A stretch of 64,000 nucleotides of DNA from the NCBI RefSeq assembly GCF_017311415.1, contig NZ_JAEKIS010000005.1:1-64000 (forward strand). Direction: 5' to 3'. The notes under the pieces were generated by a model. That model had not been told where the DNA came from and made no database searches. It worked only from the letters and a program-made list of their open reading frames with translations. Positions 19,583-28,840 of the stretch are shown here, piece after piece (position 1 is the stretch's first letter; each line of letters opens with the position of its first letter). Origin of the DNA: Salipiger abyssi (GTDB lineage Bacteria > Pseudomonadota > Alphaproteobacteria > Rhodobacterales > Rhodobacteraceae). A program made the translations under genes and the position numbers.

Positions 19583-22500
19583 CTACTGGCTCAGGCTGGG
19601 GGGCGGGCGGCGGAAGATGTCACGGAACATGCCCGGAGTGAAGGCCGAAAGCGGGTTCACCGAGACCGCCGGATCGTCCACCGAGCCCGCGAGATTGAAG
19701 TTGAAGCCGATCAGCCCCTCGCCCTTGCGCGAGAACAGCCGCCCGATGCCGTTGAGGATATAGACCGGCGACAGCACCCCCTGCATGTCCATGCGGCGGC
19801 TGGCGAGATCGTAATAGCCATCCATCGAGATGCCCATAGACGGCCCCACCGCGCTCGACCGGGAAAGCACCACCTGCGACGGTGTCAGCCGGAACCGCGC
19901 CTCGACCTCGGAGAAGAAGATCCCGGCGCCGTTCAGCTCATCGAGCAGGCCGACGACAGAGACCGCATCGAGCAGCCCGGTGATCGCCGGCGCGTCCTGC
20001 AAGCGCGCGCCCTCGATGGCCAGCGTGCCATCGTATTCGCCCGCCCGTCCGCGCACCGGCACCAGCGTCAGATCGAAGGTGCCGTCCTGCACGTTGCGGA
20101 ACACCCCCGCGCCGGCAAGCACGTCGCCCGCGTCGCGGCTGCGGATGCGCACGGCGCTGCCGCCGCGCTGCGGCACGATCTCGCCGGTGACCGGGGCGCG
20201 GTCGCCCACCCGCGCGCGGAATTCGCCGTTGATGCCCCCCGCCAAGGAGAAATCGCCCTCGAAATCCGCCAGATAGATCGCATCGCTCACCTGCAACCGG
20301 TCGAGCGCGATGCTCAGCGGGCCGCCGCCACCGGCAGCGCCGCCCGGGCCGCCACCCATGCCGAAGGGCGCGCGGCGCAGATCCAGCCAGCCGCCGTTCA
20401 GCGCCACCGCCAGCGCGGCGCCACGTCCGCGCGGGGTCAGCACCGCCGCGCTGTCGAGCCAGTTGCCGACCTTGAGTTCCGGCAGATCGAGCCGCGTCAA
20501 ACCGCCGTCATTGCCCAGCGTGACCGAGCCGAGCGCCTCCAGCCCGGCGCCGCTCAGCGCCAGCCGGTCGATGCGCACCGGCTGCGCCAGACTGCCCGCC
20601 AGATCCAGCGCGCCGGTGCCCGCCTCCGAAAGCCGCCAGCCGATCTGCGGCAGCGAGATGCCCAGCCCCGCCAGCGACGACGTGAGAGTAAAGCGCGGCG
20701 CCGTACCCGGCTCCAGCGCGATGCTCACCTTGCCGGTGCCGCGCCCCGACACCACGCCCGGCGCCAGTCGCAGCCCCAGCGCCTCGGCGACCGGTGCCGA
20801 GAGCACGATCTCGCCCTCGACCCGGCTGCCCGCCCCGGGCGGGGTCAGCGGCTGGGTCCAACTGCCACGGAACGGCACGCCCGACAGATCCGCCGAACCG
20901 GAGATCACCAGTTGATCGTCTGTCAGATCGAAGGCGAGCCGCGTGGCGCTCAGGCTCTTACCGGGCACGATCTCCTCGCTGCGCACATCCTCCAGCGTAC
21001 CGGTGCCGCGAATATGGATATCCTCGCGCTTGACTCCATGGATCAGCGGCACGTCGATCCGGCCGGCAAGCGCGACACGCCCGTCGCCGAGCTGCACCGG
21101 CTTGCCTGCCTTGCGCATGAATTCCAGCCCCGGGCTGTCGAGATAGGAGAGCGCCGCGACCAGCGGCGCGCGCACGTCGAGCGTGAGTTCCCCCATCAGC
21201 GGACGGGCGGTCAGATCCGGGATGACGAAGCGGCTGCCGCTGCCGTCGAGCGGGCCGCCCTCGGGCGGGGTGGCCTGCCCCGCCTCCATCGTCACCGCCA
21301 GCCGGTTGTCGTAGATGGTGAGCTGCCCCGCCGCATCGGTGATCCGCGGGAGCGTGCGCGAATAGGTCAGCTCGATCCCTTCGAGACGCGTGTCCACGTA
21401 GGGCACCAGGCCGCCGCCCGGCGCCAGGCGCAGCGCAAAGACCGTGTCGCGCAGCCCGCCGGCATAGATATTGTCCGCCACCCATTTGCGTGGCTTGTCG
21501 GCCATCGCCTCGGGCCAGTAGGAGAGCAGCTCTTCATGGCCGATGGCGTCGAGCCTGCCGTCGAGCGCCAGCCGCCAGCCCTCGGGCTCGGCGGCAAGCG
21601 TGCCGGACAGCCGCAGCGGCAGCGCCGGGTCGGTGCTGCGGAACCTGCCCAGATCGAGCCGGAACGGATCGAAATCGAGCTGCCAGTCGAGCTCTGCGCC
21701 GCTGAGCCGGACCGGGCTATCGAGAAAGCCCTCGGGGTCGGCCTCGAAGCGGGTGACGCGGAACTGCCCGGTCATGCCGCGCGGCCAGCCGCCCTCGGCC
21801 CCGCGCAGCGTCGCGCGCCCGTCCGAGACGATGGTGCCGAGGCGGCTCGTCACCGAGATCTCGTCGAAGCGCAGGCTGGCGCTGGCCGGATCGTAGGAGA
21901 AATAGGTGCGCGCGCGGTCGAAGGGGATGGGCCGGGTGCGCGGGTTGGGCTGCACCGCGCCGGCGCCGATCTGGAGCGTGGCGCTCAGCGCACCGAGTCG
22001 GCCGCCGGAACTGACGGAGCCGCGCAGCGCGCCGGAGATCGGCGCGCGCAGCGCGTTGAGCCAGGCCAGCGCCGGGCTCTGCGTGGCGATGTCCTGCGCG
22101 CCGAGCCCGCTGAGATTGAGGCCGAAACTGCCGCTGGTCTCGCCGATCGGACTTTCGGCATTGAGCGCCAGCGTCGCCGCCACGTCGCCGCGCCCGAGCA
22201 GCGCCATGTCGCCGGCAAGCCGCAGCGCCCCGCCCTCGCGGGTGAGGCTGAGCCTGCCGCCATCGGCGGTCCAGCCGCGCCCGGCGCGCGCGTCCTCGTA
22301 GCGGATGGTCAGCGCGTCGGCCTGCACCTCGCGCAGCCCGGCGAGGCGCGGATCCGACATGGCGTCATCGACCCGCGCGATGATCGTGGGAATGTCGGGC
22401 GTTGGCGTGTCGGAGGCGAACACATCCCCGAGCGCCAGCCCCAGCTCGCCCTCGGCATTGCGGCGCAAGGTCAGCACCGCGCCGGAGAGCCGCGCGGCGC

Positions 22501-22873
22501 GCAGCTCCGCCTCGCCGAAGAGCAGCTTGCCGGGCGTCACGCCGATCTCCACATCCGAAAGCGTCGCCACCTGCGCCCCGGTCTCGGCGCGGACATCCAC
22601 ATCCGTCAGCACGAAACGAGCAAGCCCATCGGGCTGCACCAGCAGGTTCAGGCCGCCGAAGCGGATGTCGAGCCCGGGCACCATGGCGCCCAGCCGGGAC
22701 TCGATCCGCTCGCGCAGCCAGTCCGGCGCGGCAATCGCCCGGCCCTGCGCATACCAGAGCCCGCCGGCCAGCAGCAGCCCCACCAGTGCCAGAGGCAATA
22801 GCAGCCCGGCCAGCCAGCGGCGCTTTCTGCGTCCTGCCTGCGTCGCCCCCGGATCTTCGTTCTCGGATGTCAC
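19583..22873 (-). CDS. Large AsmA/YhdP-like (DUF3971) envelope protein
   Basis: A 1096-residue protein with a short basic cytoplasmic N-terminus (RRKRR), one membrane anchor (about residues 20-42), and a long periplasmic beta-rich region. The DUF3971 domain lies in the middle (around 290-600) and the AsmA-like C-terminal segment near the end ([55 protein letters not shown]). Related AsmA/YhdP proteins bridge the periplasm and are linked to phospholipid transport to the outer membrane; that role is inferred here. Start is GTG at 22873, just before the membrane anchor; frames further upstream would run through the divergent peroxiredoxin gene. Confidence 0.85.
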   Translation of the reverse strand: MTSENEDPGATQAGRRKRRWLAGLLLPLALVGLLLAGGLWYAQGRAIAAPDWLRERIESRLGAMVPGLDIRFGGLNLLVQPDGLARFVLTDVDVRAETGAQVATLSDVEIGVTPGKLLFGEAELRAARLSGAVLTLRRNAEGELGLALGDVFASDTPTPDIPTIIARVDDAMSDPRLAGLREVQADALTIRYEDARAGRGWTADGGRLSLTREGGALRLAGDMALLGRGDVAATLALNAESPIGETSGSFGLNLSGLGAQDIATQSPALAWLNALRAPISGALRGSVSSGGRLGALSATLQIGAGAVQPNPRTRPIPFDRARTYFSYDPASASLRFDEISVTSRLGTIVSDGRATLRGAEGGWPRGMTGQFRVTRFEADPEGFLDSPVRLSGAELDWQLDFDPFRLDLGRFRSTDPALPLRLSGTLAAEPEGWRLALDGRLDAIGHEELLSYWPEAMADKPRKWVADNIYAGGLRDTVFALRLAPGGGLVPYVDTRLEGIELTYSRTLPRITDAAGQLTIYDNRLAVTMEAGQATPPEGGPLDGSGSRFVIPDLTARPLMGELTLDVRAPLVAALSYLDSPGLEFMRKAGKPVQLGDGRVALAGRIDVPLIHGVKREDIHIRGTGTLEDVRSEEIVPGKSLSATRLAFDLTDDQLVISGSADLSGVPFRGSWTQPLTPPGAGSRVEGEIVLSAPVAEALGLRLAPGVVSGRGTGKVSIALEPGTAPRFTLTSSLAGLGISLPQIGWRLSEAGTGALDLAGSLAQPVRIDRLALSGAGLEALGSVTLGNDGGLTRLDLPELKVGNWLDSAAVLTPRGRGAALAVALNGGWLDLRRAPFGMGGGPGGAAGGGGPLSIALDRLQVSDAIYLADFEGDFSLAGGINGEFRARVGDRAPVTGEIVPQRGGSAVRIRSRDAGDVLAGAGVFRNVQDGTFDLTLVPVRGRAGEYDGTLAIEGARLQDAPAITGLLDAVSVVGLLDELNGAGIFFSEVEARFRLTPSQVVLSRSSAVGPSMGISMDGYYDLASRRMDMQGVLSPVYILNGIGRLFSRKGEGLIGFNFNLAGSVDDPAVSVNPLSAFTPGMFRDIFRRPPPSLSQ

Positions 22874-22960
22874 TGCCGGTCGTGTCTCTCGGTTTGCTTT
22901 GCCGCTCCGGCGTTCTACACCCAGATCAGGGAATTGAGAAACGCTAGAATGGAGCGCCCC

Positions 22961-23413
22961 ATGGCCGACACCGCCCCCGATTTCACCCTGCCCGCCACCA
23001 CCGGAGAGGACGTGACGCTCTCCGCCCTGCGCCCCGCCCCGGTGGTGCTGTTCTTCTATCCGCGCGACGACACCTCGGGCTGCACCAGGGAGAACCAGGA
23101 TTTCTCCGCCCTGCTGCCCGAGTTCGAGGCGGCGGGCGTGAAGGTCTTCGGCCTGTCGAAGGATAGCCTCGCGAGCCATGAAAAATTCATGAAGAAGAAA
23201 GAGCTCACCGTGCCGCTGCTCTCCGACGAGGGCTCGGAGGTCTGCGAGGCCTTCGGCGTCTGGAAGGAAAAGAAGATGTATGGCAAGACCTTCATGGGGA
23301 TCGAGCGCAGCACCTTCCTGATCGACGCCAATGGCGAGATCGCAAAGGAATGGCGCAAGGTGAAGGTGCCCGGCCACGCAGAAGAGGTGCTGGAGGCGGC
23401 AAAGGCGTTGTGA
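22961..23413 (+). CDS. bcp: Bacterioferritin comigratory protein-type peroxiredoxin
   Basis: A 150-residue thiol peroxidase (PrxQ/BCP) that reduces hydrogen and organic peroxides. The peroxidatic cysteine is in YPRDDTSGCTRENQDF (Cys near residue 43); no second cysteine occurs five residues later, and the other cysteine is in SEVCEAFGV (near residue 93), so this is probably an atypical 2-Cys or 1-Cys form. The start at 22961 has GGAG six bases upstream; an in-frame ATG four codons earlier is possible. Divergent from the AsmA-like gene. Confidence 0.92.
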   Translation: MADTAPDFTLPATTGEDVTLSALRPAPVVLFFYPRDDTSGCTRENQDFSALLPEFEAAGVKVFGLSKDSLASHEKFMKKKELTVPLLSDEGSEVCEAFGVWKEKKMYGKTFMGIERSTFLIDANGEIAKEWRKVKVPGHAEEVLEAAKAL

Positions 23414-23423
23414 GCCCGCGCCG

Positions 23424-23467
23424 CAAATCTCTTGCAAGAGATTTGCAATGTCCTTGCAAGGACATTG
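23424..23467. repeat. Two abutting perfect 22-bp palindromes
   Basis: 23424-23445 and 23446-23467 are each perfect 22-bp inverted repeats with the same core TTGCAA but different arms, and they touch without a spacer. They lie between the peroxiredoxin stop codon and the DUF455 gene. They may act as a transcription terminator or as a protein binding site; there is no T run. Confidence 0.8.
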
Positions 23468-23498
23468 GCCCGGCGGAGAGGAACGGGACGACGCGGCG

Positions 23499-24317
23499 AT
23501 GATGAGCTTGAGCGAAATGGCGGTGGACGTGCTGGCCACCGCCGACGGGCGCGAAAAGACCGCCAAATCCCATGCCCACGCGGCGGCGTGGTTCGCCGCG
23601 CGCAAGGCCGGCGAGACGATCCCGCTCGGCGAGGCGACCCCGCCGCTGCGCCCGGCGCGCCCCGCCCGGCCCGAGCTGCTCGACCCGCGCGAGGTGCCCA
23701 AGCGCAAGCCCGGCTCGTCCGCGGGCCGCATCGCGCTTTTGCATGCGGTGGCGCATATCGAGCTGAACGCGGTGGATCTGCACTGGGACATCGTCGCGCG
23801 TTTCACCGACACGCGGTTCCCGACCGGCTTCTACGACGACTGGGTCAAGGCCGCCGACGAGGAATCCAAGCACTTCAACCTCATGTGCGACTGCCTCGAA
23901 AGCCTTGGCAGCTTCTACGGCGCCCTGCCAGCGCATGCCGGGATGTGGCGTGCCGCAGAGGACACCGCCAGCGATCTCATGGGCCGGCTCGCCGTTGTGC
24001 CCATGGTGCTGGAGGCGCGCGGGCTCGACGTGACGCCGGGCATGATCGAGATCTTCCGTCGCGCCGGAGTGGACAACGCCGTGGCCGCGCTGGAGACGAT
24101 CTATGCCGAGGAGGTCGGCCATGTGGCCTATGGCTCGAAATGGTTCCACTTTCTGTGCGGTCGCCACGATCTGGACCCCAAGGAGGTGTTCCACGATCTC
24201 GTGCAGACCTATTTCCACGGCGCGCTGAAACCGCCCTTCAACGAGGAAAAGCGCGCCGAAGCCGGATTGCCGCCGGATTTCTACTGGCCGCTGGCGGACG
24301 AGCGTGGCCCCCGGTGA
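23499..24317 (+). CDS. DUF455 ferritin-like domain protein
   Basis: A 272-residue DUF455 protein with a ferritin-like four-helix core. Likely metal ligands are visible in LLHAVAHIELNAVDL (Glu-His), DEESKHFNLM, and EEVGHVAYGSKWF, matching the spacing of a di-iron site. The function is unknown. The start is assigned to the ATG pair at 23499 because the palindromes end upstream; no strong ribosome binding site helps the choice. Confidence 0.85.
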   Translation: MMSLSEMAVDVLATADGREKTAKSHAHAAAWFAARKAGETIPLGEATPPLRPARPARPELLDPREVPKRKPGSSAGRIALLHAVAHIELNAVDLHWDIVARFTDTRFPTGFYDDWVKAADEESKHFNLMCDCLESLGSFYGALPAHAGMWRAAEDTASDLMGRLAVVPMVLEARGLDVTPGMIEIFRRAGVDNAVAALETIYAEEVGHVAYGSKWFHFLCGRHDLDPKEVFHDLVQTYFHGALKPPFNEEKRAEAGLPPDFYWPLADERGPR

Positions 24318-24511
24318 CGCGGAAATAGGCGCACCGAACCCATTGGCATCGGCGGTTTTTCGCCATTTTGACGGAGATTCGCGGCATGCCGCCGGGGCAA
24401 AGCCCAAAAATGTTGCGATCATGCCGGGCTCTGGGTAAGGCCCTTTGGCAGGACGCCGGGTGTTTTGGGGAACCGAGCGTTGTTGTTGGGACGGGAACAA
24501 AGGACAGACAG

Positions 24512-25822
24512 GTGAGAACGCGTTTCGCGATCAGAACCCATGCGCTTATGGAGCGCTTTTTTCCGGAACGTCGGCTGTTTCTCAAATCGGATACCGACAC
24601 ACGTTTCATCCGCCTGCGCTCGGAAACGCAGCTTGTGGCCTTTCTAGGCGGCGCCCTTCTGGTCGCCTGGGCCATCGTCGCCACAGCGATCCTGCTCATG
24701 GACAGCATCAGCGCCGGCAACTTCCGCGAGCAGGCCAAGCGCGACCAGGTCACCTATCAGCGCCGGCTGAACGAGCTTTCCGCCGAGCGCGATGCCCGCG
24801 CCTCCGAGGCGCTGGCCGCGCAGGAACGGTTCAACACCGCGCTGGCGCAGGTCTCCTCCATGCAGTCCAAACTGCTCGATTCCGAGACCCAGCGCCGCGA
24901 GCTGGAAACCGGCATCGATGTGATCCAGACCACACTGCGCACCACCATGGAAGAGCGCGAGGCGATCGGCGAGCGTCTGGCCAGCCTCCAGACCCGCATC
25001 GAGGGCGGCGCGGTACAGAGTGCCGGCAATAGCGAGAGCGACAGCACACTCGATCTGCTGGCCGAAGCGCTGGCCCGCACCGCCGAGGAGCGCGACCAGG
25101 TCGTGGCCGATGCCCAGGATGCGCTGGTGCGCGCCGACGAGATGGCCACCGAGCTGCGCCTGATGGAAGAGAAGAACGACCGCATCTTCCGCCAGCTCGA
25201 AGAGGCGATGACCGTCTCGGTCAAACCGCTCGACAAGATGTTCTCCGCCGCCGGCATGGACCCGGATCGCATTATCGACCAGGTGCGCAAGGGCTATTCC
25301 GGCCAGGGCGGGCCGCTGACGCCGATCACCTTCTCGACCCGCGGCGAGGAACCGTCCGCCGATATGGAGCGCGCCAACCGCATCCTCGGCGAGATGGACA
25401 AGCTGAACCTCTACCGCATCGCCGCGCAGAAGGCGCCCTTCGCGGTGCCGCTCAAGGATCCGTTCCGCTTCACCAGCGGCTTCGGGCGCCGCTGGGGGCG
25501 TCTGCACGCGGGAACCGATTTCGCCGCGCCGCACGGCACGCCGATCTATGCCACGGCCGACGGCGTCGTCACTCATGCCGACTGGATGTCCGGCTATGGC
25601 CGTCTGGTGAAAATCCAGCACGAGTTCGGCATCGAGACCCGCTATGCGCATATGTCCAAAATCCGCGTGAAGGTGGGCCAAAGGGTCTCGCGCGGGGACC
25701 GCGTTGGTGATATGGGGAATACCGGACGGTCGACCGGAACGCATCTTCACTACGAGGTTCGCGTCGGAGGTGAGCCCGTGAACCCCATGACCTACATCAA
25801 GGCTGCAAACGATGTTTTCTAA
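24512..25822 (+). CDS. M23-family murein endopeptidase
   Basis: A 436-residue membrane-anchored peptidoglycan endopeptidase. One transmembrane segment (residues about 43-67) is followed by a coiled coil (about 75-250) and a C-terminal LytM/M23 domain. Zn ligands are visible in RLHAGTDFAAPHGTP (HxxxD) and GTHLHYEVR (HxH). The chosen start is GTG at 24512, with AGGA upstream; the protein then opens RTRFAIRTHALMERFFPERR, typical of this group. The gene overlaps the bactofilin gene by 11 bp. Such peptidase-bactofilin pairs control local cell wall synthesis in other bacteria. Confidence 0.9.
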   Translation: MRTRFAIRTHALMERFFPERRLFLKSDTDTRFIRLRSETQLVAFLGGALLVAWAIVATAILLMDSISAGNFREQAKRDQVTYQRRLNELSAERDARASEALAAQERFNTALAQVSSMQSKLLDSETQRRELETGIDVIQTTLRTTMEEREAIGERLASLQTRIEGGAVQSAGNSESDSTLDLLAEALARTAEERDQVVADAQDALVRADEMATELRLMEEKNDRIFRQLEEAMTVSVKPLDKMFSAAGMDPDRIIDQVRKGYSGQGGPLTPITFSTRGEEPSADMERANRILGEMDKLNLYRIAAQKAPFAVPLKDPFRFTSGFGRRWGRLHAGTDFAAPHGTPIYATADGVVTHADWMSGYGRLVKIQHEFGIETRYAHMSKIRVKVGQRVSRGDRVGDMGNTGRSTGTHLHYEVRVGGEPVNPMTYIKAANDVF

Positions 25823-26330
25823 AAGCAAGATCAACGAGCCCGGCCCGAAGGCCGAGGACAGCGCACCGAAACCGGCCGCCGAAGCGCCGCGCCAGTCGGC
25901 GCCCGAGTTCAAGCCGTCGACCCCGCCGAAAGCCAAGCCCCCGGCATCGGTTCTGTCGAGCGATCTGCACATCACCGGCAACCTCAAGACCACCGGCGAC
26001 ATCCAGGTCGAGGGCACGGTCGAGGGCGACATCCGCGCCCATCTGCTGACCATCGGCGAGACCGCCACCATCAAGGGCGAGGTCGTGGCCGATGACGTGG
26101 TGATCAATGGCCGCATCGTTGGCCGCGTGCGCGGTCTCAAGGTGCGCCTGACCGCCACCGCCCGCGTCGAAGGCGACATCATCCACAAGACCATCGCCAT
26201 CGAGAGCGGCGCGCATTTCGAAGGCTCCGTGCAGCGCCAGGACGATCCGCTCTCCTCACGCGGCAAGGGCGCAGCCGCCGCTCCGGCCCCGCAGCCCAAA
26301 CCGGCCGCCGCCGAGGGTCAGGCCGGCTAA
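25812..26330 (+). CDS. Bactofilin
   Basis: A 172-residue cytoskeletal protein. A proline/lysine-rich N-terminal tail (about 1-45) precedes the bactofilin domain (about 47-150), a beta-helix visible as a regular repeat: LHITGNLKTTGDIQVEGTVEGDIRAHLLTIGE, IKGEVVADDVVINGRIVGRV. A flexible Ala/Pro-rich tail follows. Bactofilins polymerise without nucleotides and recruit cell wall enzymes; here the partner is probably the overlapping M23 peptidase, as in the CcmA-Csd1 pair of Helicobacter. Confidence 0.93.
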   Translation: MFSKSKINEPGPKAEDSAPKPAAEAPRQSAPEFKPSTPPKAKPPASVLSSDLHITGNLKTTGDIQVEGTVEGDIRAHLLTIGETATIKGEVVADDVVINGRIVGRVRGLKVRLTATARVEGDIIHKTIAIESGAHFEGSVQRQDDPLSSRGKGAAAAPAPQPKPAAAEGQAG

Positions 26331-26356
26331 ACGCCGCCGCCTTTCATCGCGTTTCG

Positions 26357-26390
26357 AAGCGCCGGGCCTCGCGCCCGGCGCTTTCGTTTT
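26357..26390 (+). terminator. Intrinsic terminator after the bactofilin gene
   Basis: An 11-bp GC-rich stem (26357-26367 with 26373-26383) followed by a T-rich stretch (TCGTTTT). It lies 27 bp beyond the bactofilin stop codon. Confidence 0.85.
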
Positions 26391-26523
26391 CGATGGGCCG
26401 GGCAATGTCGCCCGGAGAGACTTCGCCGCTCGTGAATGCTCCTCCCAAAGACACCACAACCCGGCTCTGGACCCGGCGCTTGCAGTCGCCCCCAAAGCAC
26501 CGCGTCATGATCCCTAAAAGCCT

Positions 26524-26602
26524 CCCGCCCCGGACTTGATCCGGGGCCTCCAAGCCTCCTCACCGCACAAACGCAGAGGCCCCGGATCAAGTCCGGGGCG
26601 GG
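26524..26602. repeat. 27-bp inverted repeat with self-palindromic arms
   Basis: The arm at 26524-26550 recurs as its perfect reverse complement at 26576-26602. Each arm contains CCCCGGACTTGATCCGGGG, itself an interrupted palindrome. The element belongs to a repeat type frequent in alphaproteobacterial intergenic regions. It lies between the bactofilin terminator and the promoter of the ABC transporter operon. Confidence 0.8.
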
Positions 26603-26638
26603 TATCTGCCAACCGCTGCCCGCTCGCTCTTTCCCGCA

Positions 26639-26678
26639 ATGTCATAAAATCATCACCGATCCGTCGCCCGGCTGTCGC
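26639..26678 (+). promoter_or_regulatory. Candidate Pho box array (four PhoB half-sites at 11-bp spacing)
   Basis: Four heptamers start at 26639, 26650, 26661 and 26672: ATGTCAT, TCATCAC, CCGTCGC and CTGTCGC. They resemble the PhoB half-site CTGTCAT and are spaced exactly 11 bp apart, as PhoB dimers require. The first pair with its AAAA spacer matches 14 of 18 positions of CTGTCAT-AAAA-CTGTCAC. The array ends 65 bp before the GTG start of the ABC ATPase gene. PhoB binding is inferred from sequence. Confidence 0.6.
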
Positions 26679-26705
26679 GCCTTACCCCCATCCATCGCCA
26701 CAACG

Positions 26706-26721
26706 CTGCACAGCTGTGCAG
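26706..26721. promoter_or_regulatory. 16-bp perfect palindrome, candidate LacI-type operator
   Basis: CTGCACAGCTGTGCAG lies 22 bp upstream of the first gene of the ABC transporter operon. It is a perfect dyad of the size bound by LacI-family dimers, and the operon ends with a LacI-family gene, which makes autoregulation plausible. The link is inferred. Confidence 0.5.
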
Positions 26722-26743
26722 TGGCACGGGAAAGGGACGGATC

Positions 26744-27829
26744 GTGAGCGACATCGCCATCGACGCATTGGACAAGCGCTTCGGCCAGACGCAGGTGCTG
26801 CATCAGGTCTCGCTCGCCATCGCCGACGGCGAGTTCGTCGCCGTGCTCGGCCCCTCCGGCTGTGGCAAGACCACGCTGCTGCGCTGTCTGGCTGGGTTCG
26901 AAAAACTCGACGGCGGCCAGATCGCCATCGGCGGCGAAACCGTCTCCGGCCCTGCCCGCCACCTGCCGCCCGAGAAACGCGGCATCGGTGTGGTGTTCCA
27001 GAACTACGCGCTCTGGCCGCATATGAGCGTGGCGCAGAACGTCGCCTACGGGCTGAAGATCGCAGGCCTGCCGAAACCCGACCGCGACAGGCGTGTCGCC
27101 CATGTGCTCGATCTCGTCGAACTCGGCCCGCTCGCCAAACGCCGCCCCGCCGATCTTTCCGGCGGCCAGCGCCAGCGCGTGGCGCTGGCCCGCTGCCTCG
27201 CCATGGAAAGCCGCGTGGTGCTGCTCGATGAGCCGCTGGCCAATCTCGACATGCATCTGCGCGGCACGCTGGAAGAAGAATTCGCCCGCTTCCACGCCCG
27301 CTCGGGCGCTACCATGTTCTACATCACCCACGATCAGGCCGAGGCGCTGGCGCTCGCCGACCGCGTCGCCGTAATGGACCGGGGCCGCATCTTGCAATTC
27401 GCCCCCCCGCAGGCGCTGTTCCGCCAGCCCGCCAGCGAGGCGGTCGCGGGCTTCATCGGCGAGGGCCGGGTGCTCGACGGCGAAGGCCTGCACCCCACCG
27501 GCGACGGCCTCGCCCGCGCTTCGGTGCTGGGCCATCCGGCCAGGTTGCGCTGCGCCCCCGGCGAACGCCCGCGCCCCCGCGCCCGCATCTCGATCCATCC
27601 CGGCGATCTCGACCTGGTGCCCGAGGGCACCCACAACGCCATTTCCGCAAATGTCACCCGCGCCAGCTTTCGCGGCGCCTATCTGCGCACCGAGGTCATG
27701 GCCGGCCCCGCGGGCGACGTGCCGCTTTCCCTCAACATCGCCGCGCCCGCCTCGCTGAGGCAAGGGCAGCGGATCTCCCTCGCCCTGCGCGACGGCTGGG
27801 TCATCCCCGACACGGCCGCCACACCCTGA
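26744..27829 (+). CDS. ABC transporter ATP-binding protein (ferric/organophosphate type)
   Basis: A 361-residue ATPase of the FbpC/PotA class. Walker A is GPSGCGKTT (about residues 38-46), the signature LSGGQRQRVALARC, Walker B VVLLDEPLANLD, H-loop THDQAEAL, and a C-terminal TOBE-like domain (about 250-355) follows. The start is GTG with an AGGGACGG ribosome binding site. It heads an operon with a periplasmic binding protein, a fused permease, an MBL-fold hydrolase, a phosphatase and a LacI regulator. The enzymes in the operon argue for a phosphate ester cargo rather than iron. Confidence 0.9.
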   Translation: MSDIAIDALDKRFGQTQVLHQVSLAIADGEFVAVLGPSGCGKTTLLRCLAGFEKLDGGQIAIGGETVSGPARHLPPEKRGIGVVFQNYALWPHMSVAQNVAYGLKIAGLPKPDRDRRVAHVLDLVELGPLAKRRPADLSGGQRQRVALARCLAMESRVVLLDEPLANLDMHLRGTLEEEFARFHARSGATMFYITHDQAEALALADRVAVMDRGRILQFAPPQALFRQPASEAVAGFIGEGRVLDGEGLHPTGDGLARASVLGHPARLRCAPGERPRPRARISIHPGDLDLVPEGTHNAISANVTRASFRGAYLRTEVMAGPAGDVPLSLNIAAPASLRQGQRISLALRDGWVIPDTAATP

Positions 27830-27867
27830 CCCTTCATCTTTCTGCAAATACTCAAAGGACGGATCTT

Positions 27868-28836
27868 ATGAAGCTTCTCCCCATGACGCTCGCCGCGGCC
27901 CTGCTCTCCAGCGCCGCCTATGCGGAAACCACCCTCACCCTCTACACCAGCCAAGCCCCCGAACAGGCGCAGCAGACTGTCGATGCTTTCGAGGCCGCAC
28001 ATCCCGACATCAAGGTCGAATGGACCCGCAACGGCACCTCGGCGCTGATGAACGTGATGCGCGCTGAGATCGAGGCCGGCCAGGTGCAACCCGACGTGCT
28101 GCTCGTCGCCGATGTCATCAACCTCGGCGAGCTGAAAGTCGGCGGCCATCTGATGGCCTACCCGGAGGCCCCCGTAGCCGAGTACGCGCCCGAGACCTAC
28201 GACCCGGACATGACCTTTTTCGGCACCAAGGCGATCACCACCGGCATCGCCTATAACACCCAGATCGCCGAGCCGGTCGAAACCTGGGCCGAGCTGCTGA
28301 CCGAAGACAATCGCGGCATGATCGCCGTGCCGTCGCCGCTCTATTCCGGCGCCGCGCTGAACCACCTGCACGCGCTGATCAATGCCGACGGTATCGGCTG
28401 GGGTTTTTACGAAGGGTTGAACGATCTCGACATCGTGCCCGAGGGCGGCAACGGGCCGGCCACCAAGGCGGTCGCCTCGGGCATGGCGAAATACGCCATC
28501 ATCGTCGATGCCAACACGCTGCGCGCCAAGGCCGACGGCTCGCCGGTCGATTACATCGCCCCCAAGGACGGCGTCAGCTTCATCACCGAGCCGGCGGCGA
28601 TCATGGCCACCACCCAGCACCCGGACGAAGCCAAGATCTTCATCGACTTCCTGCTCAGCCGCGAAGGTCAGGAGCTGGTGGCCGAGCAGGGCAACCTGCC
28701 GATCCTGCCCGGCGTCGCAGGCCCCGAGGGCTACCCCGCCATCGAAGACATGAAACTGCTGGGCTACAATGTCGAGGCGGCCGTCGAGACCAATGACGCG
28801 GTCCGCGCCAAATTCGCCGACATCTTCGGGCTCTGA
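27868..28836 (+). CDS. Periplasmic solute-binding protein (FbpA/AfuA/PhnS-like)
   Basis: A 322-residue binding protein. The first 19-20 residues form a signal peptide (MKLLPMTLAAALLSSAAYA), and the mature part begins TTLTLYTSQAPEQAQQTVDAFEA, the opening of family 1 ferric-type binding proteins. The adjacent tyrosine pair used for iron by FbpA is not seen at the expected place (the region reads GMAKYAIIVDANTLRAK). Some relatives (AfuA, PhnS/AepX) bind sugar phosphates or 2-aminoethylphosphonate. I infer a phosphorylated ligand from the neighbouring hydrolase and phosphatase. Confidence 0.88.
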   Translation: MKLLPMTLAAALLSSAAYAETTLTLYTSQAPEQAQQTVDAFEAAHPDIKVEWTRNGTSALMNVMRAEIEAGQVQPDVLLVADVINLGELKVGGHLMAYPEAPVAEYAPETYDPDMTFFGTKAITTGIAYNTQIAEPVETWAELLTEDNRGMIAVPSPLYSGAALNHLHALINADGIGWGFYEGLNDLDIVPEGGNGPATKAVASGMAKYAIIVDANTLRAKADGSPVDYIAPKDGVSFITEPAAIMATTQHPDEAKIFIDFLLSREGQELVAEQGNLPILPGVAGPEGYPAIEDMKLLGYNVEAAVETNDAVRAKFADIFGL

Positions 28837-28840
28837 TCCT

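Noticed and set aside
27868-28836. Ferric iron binding protein (FbpA) as the default call
   Set aside because: The adjacent iron-ligating tyrosines are not visible and the operon encodes phosphate-ester-type hydrolases, so iron is not assumed.
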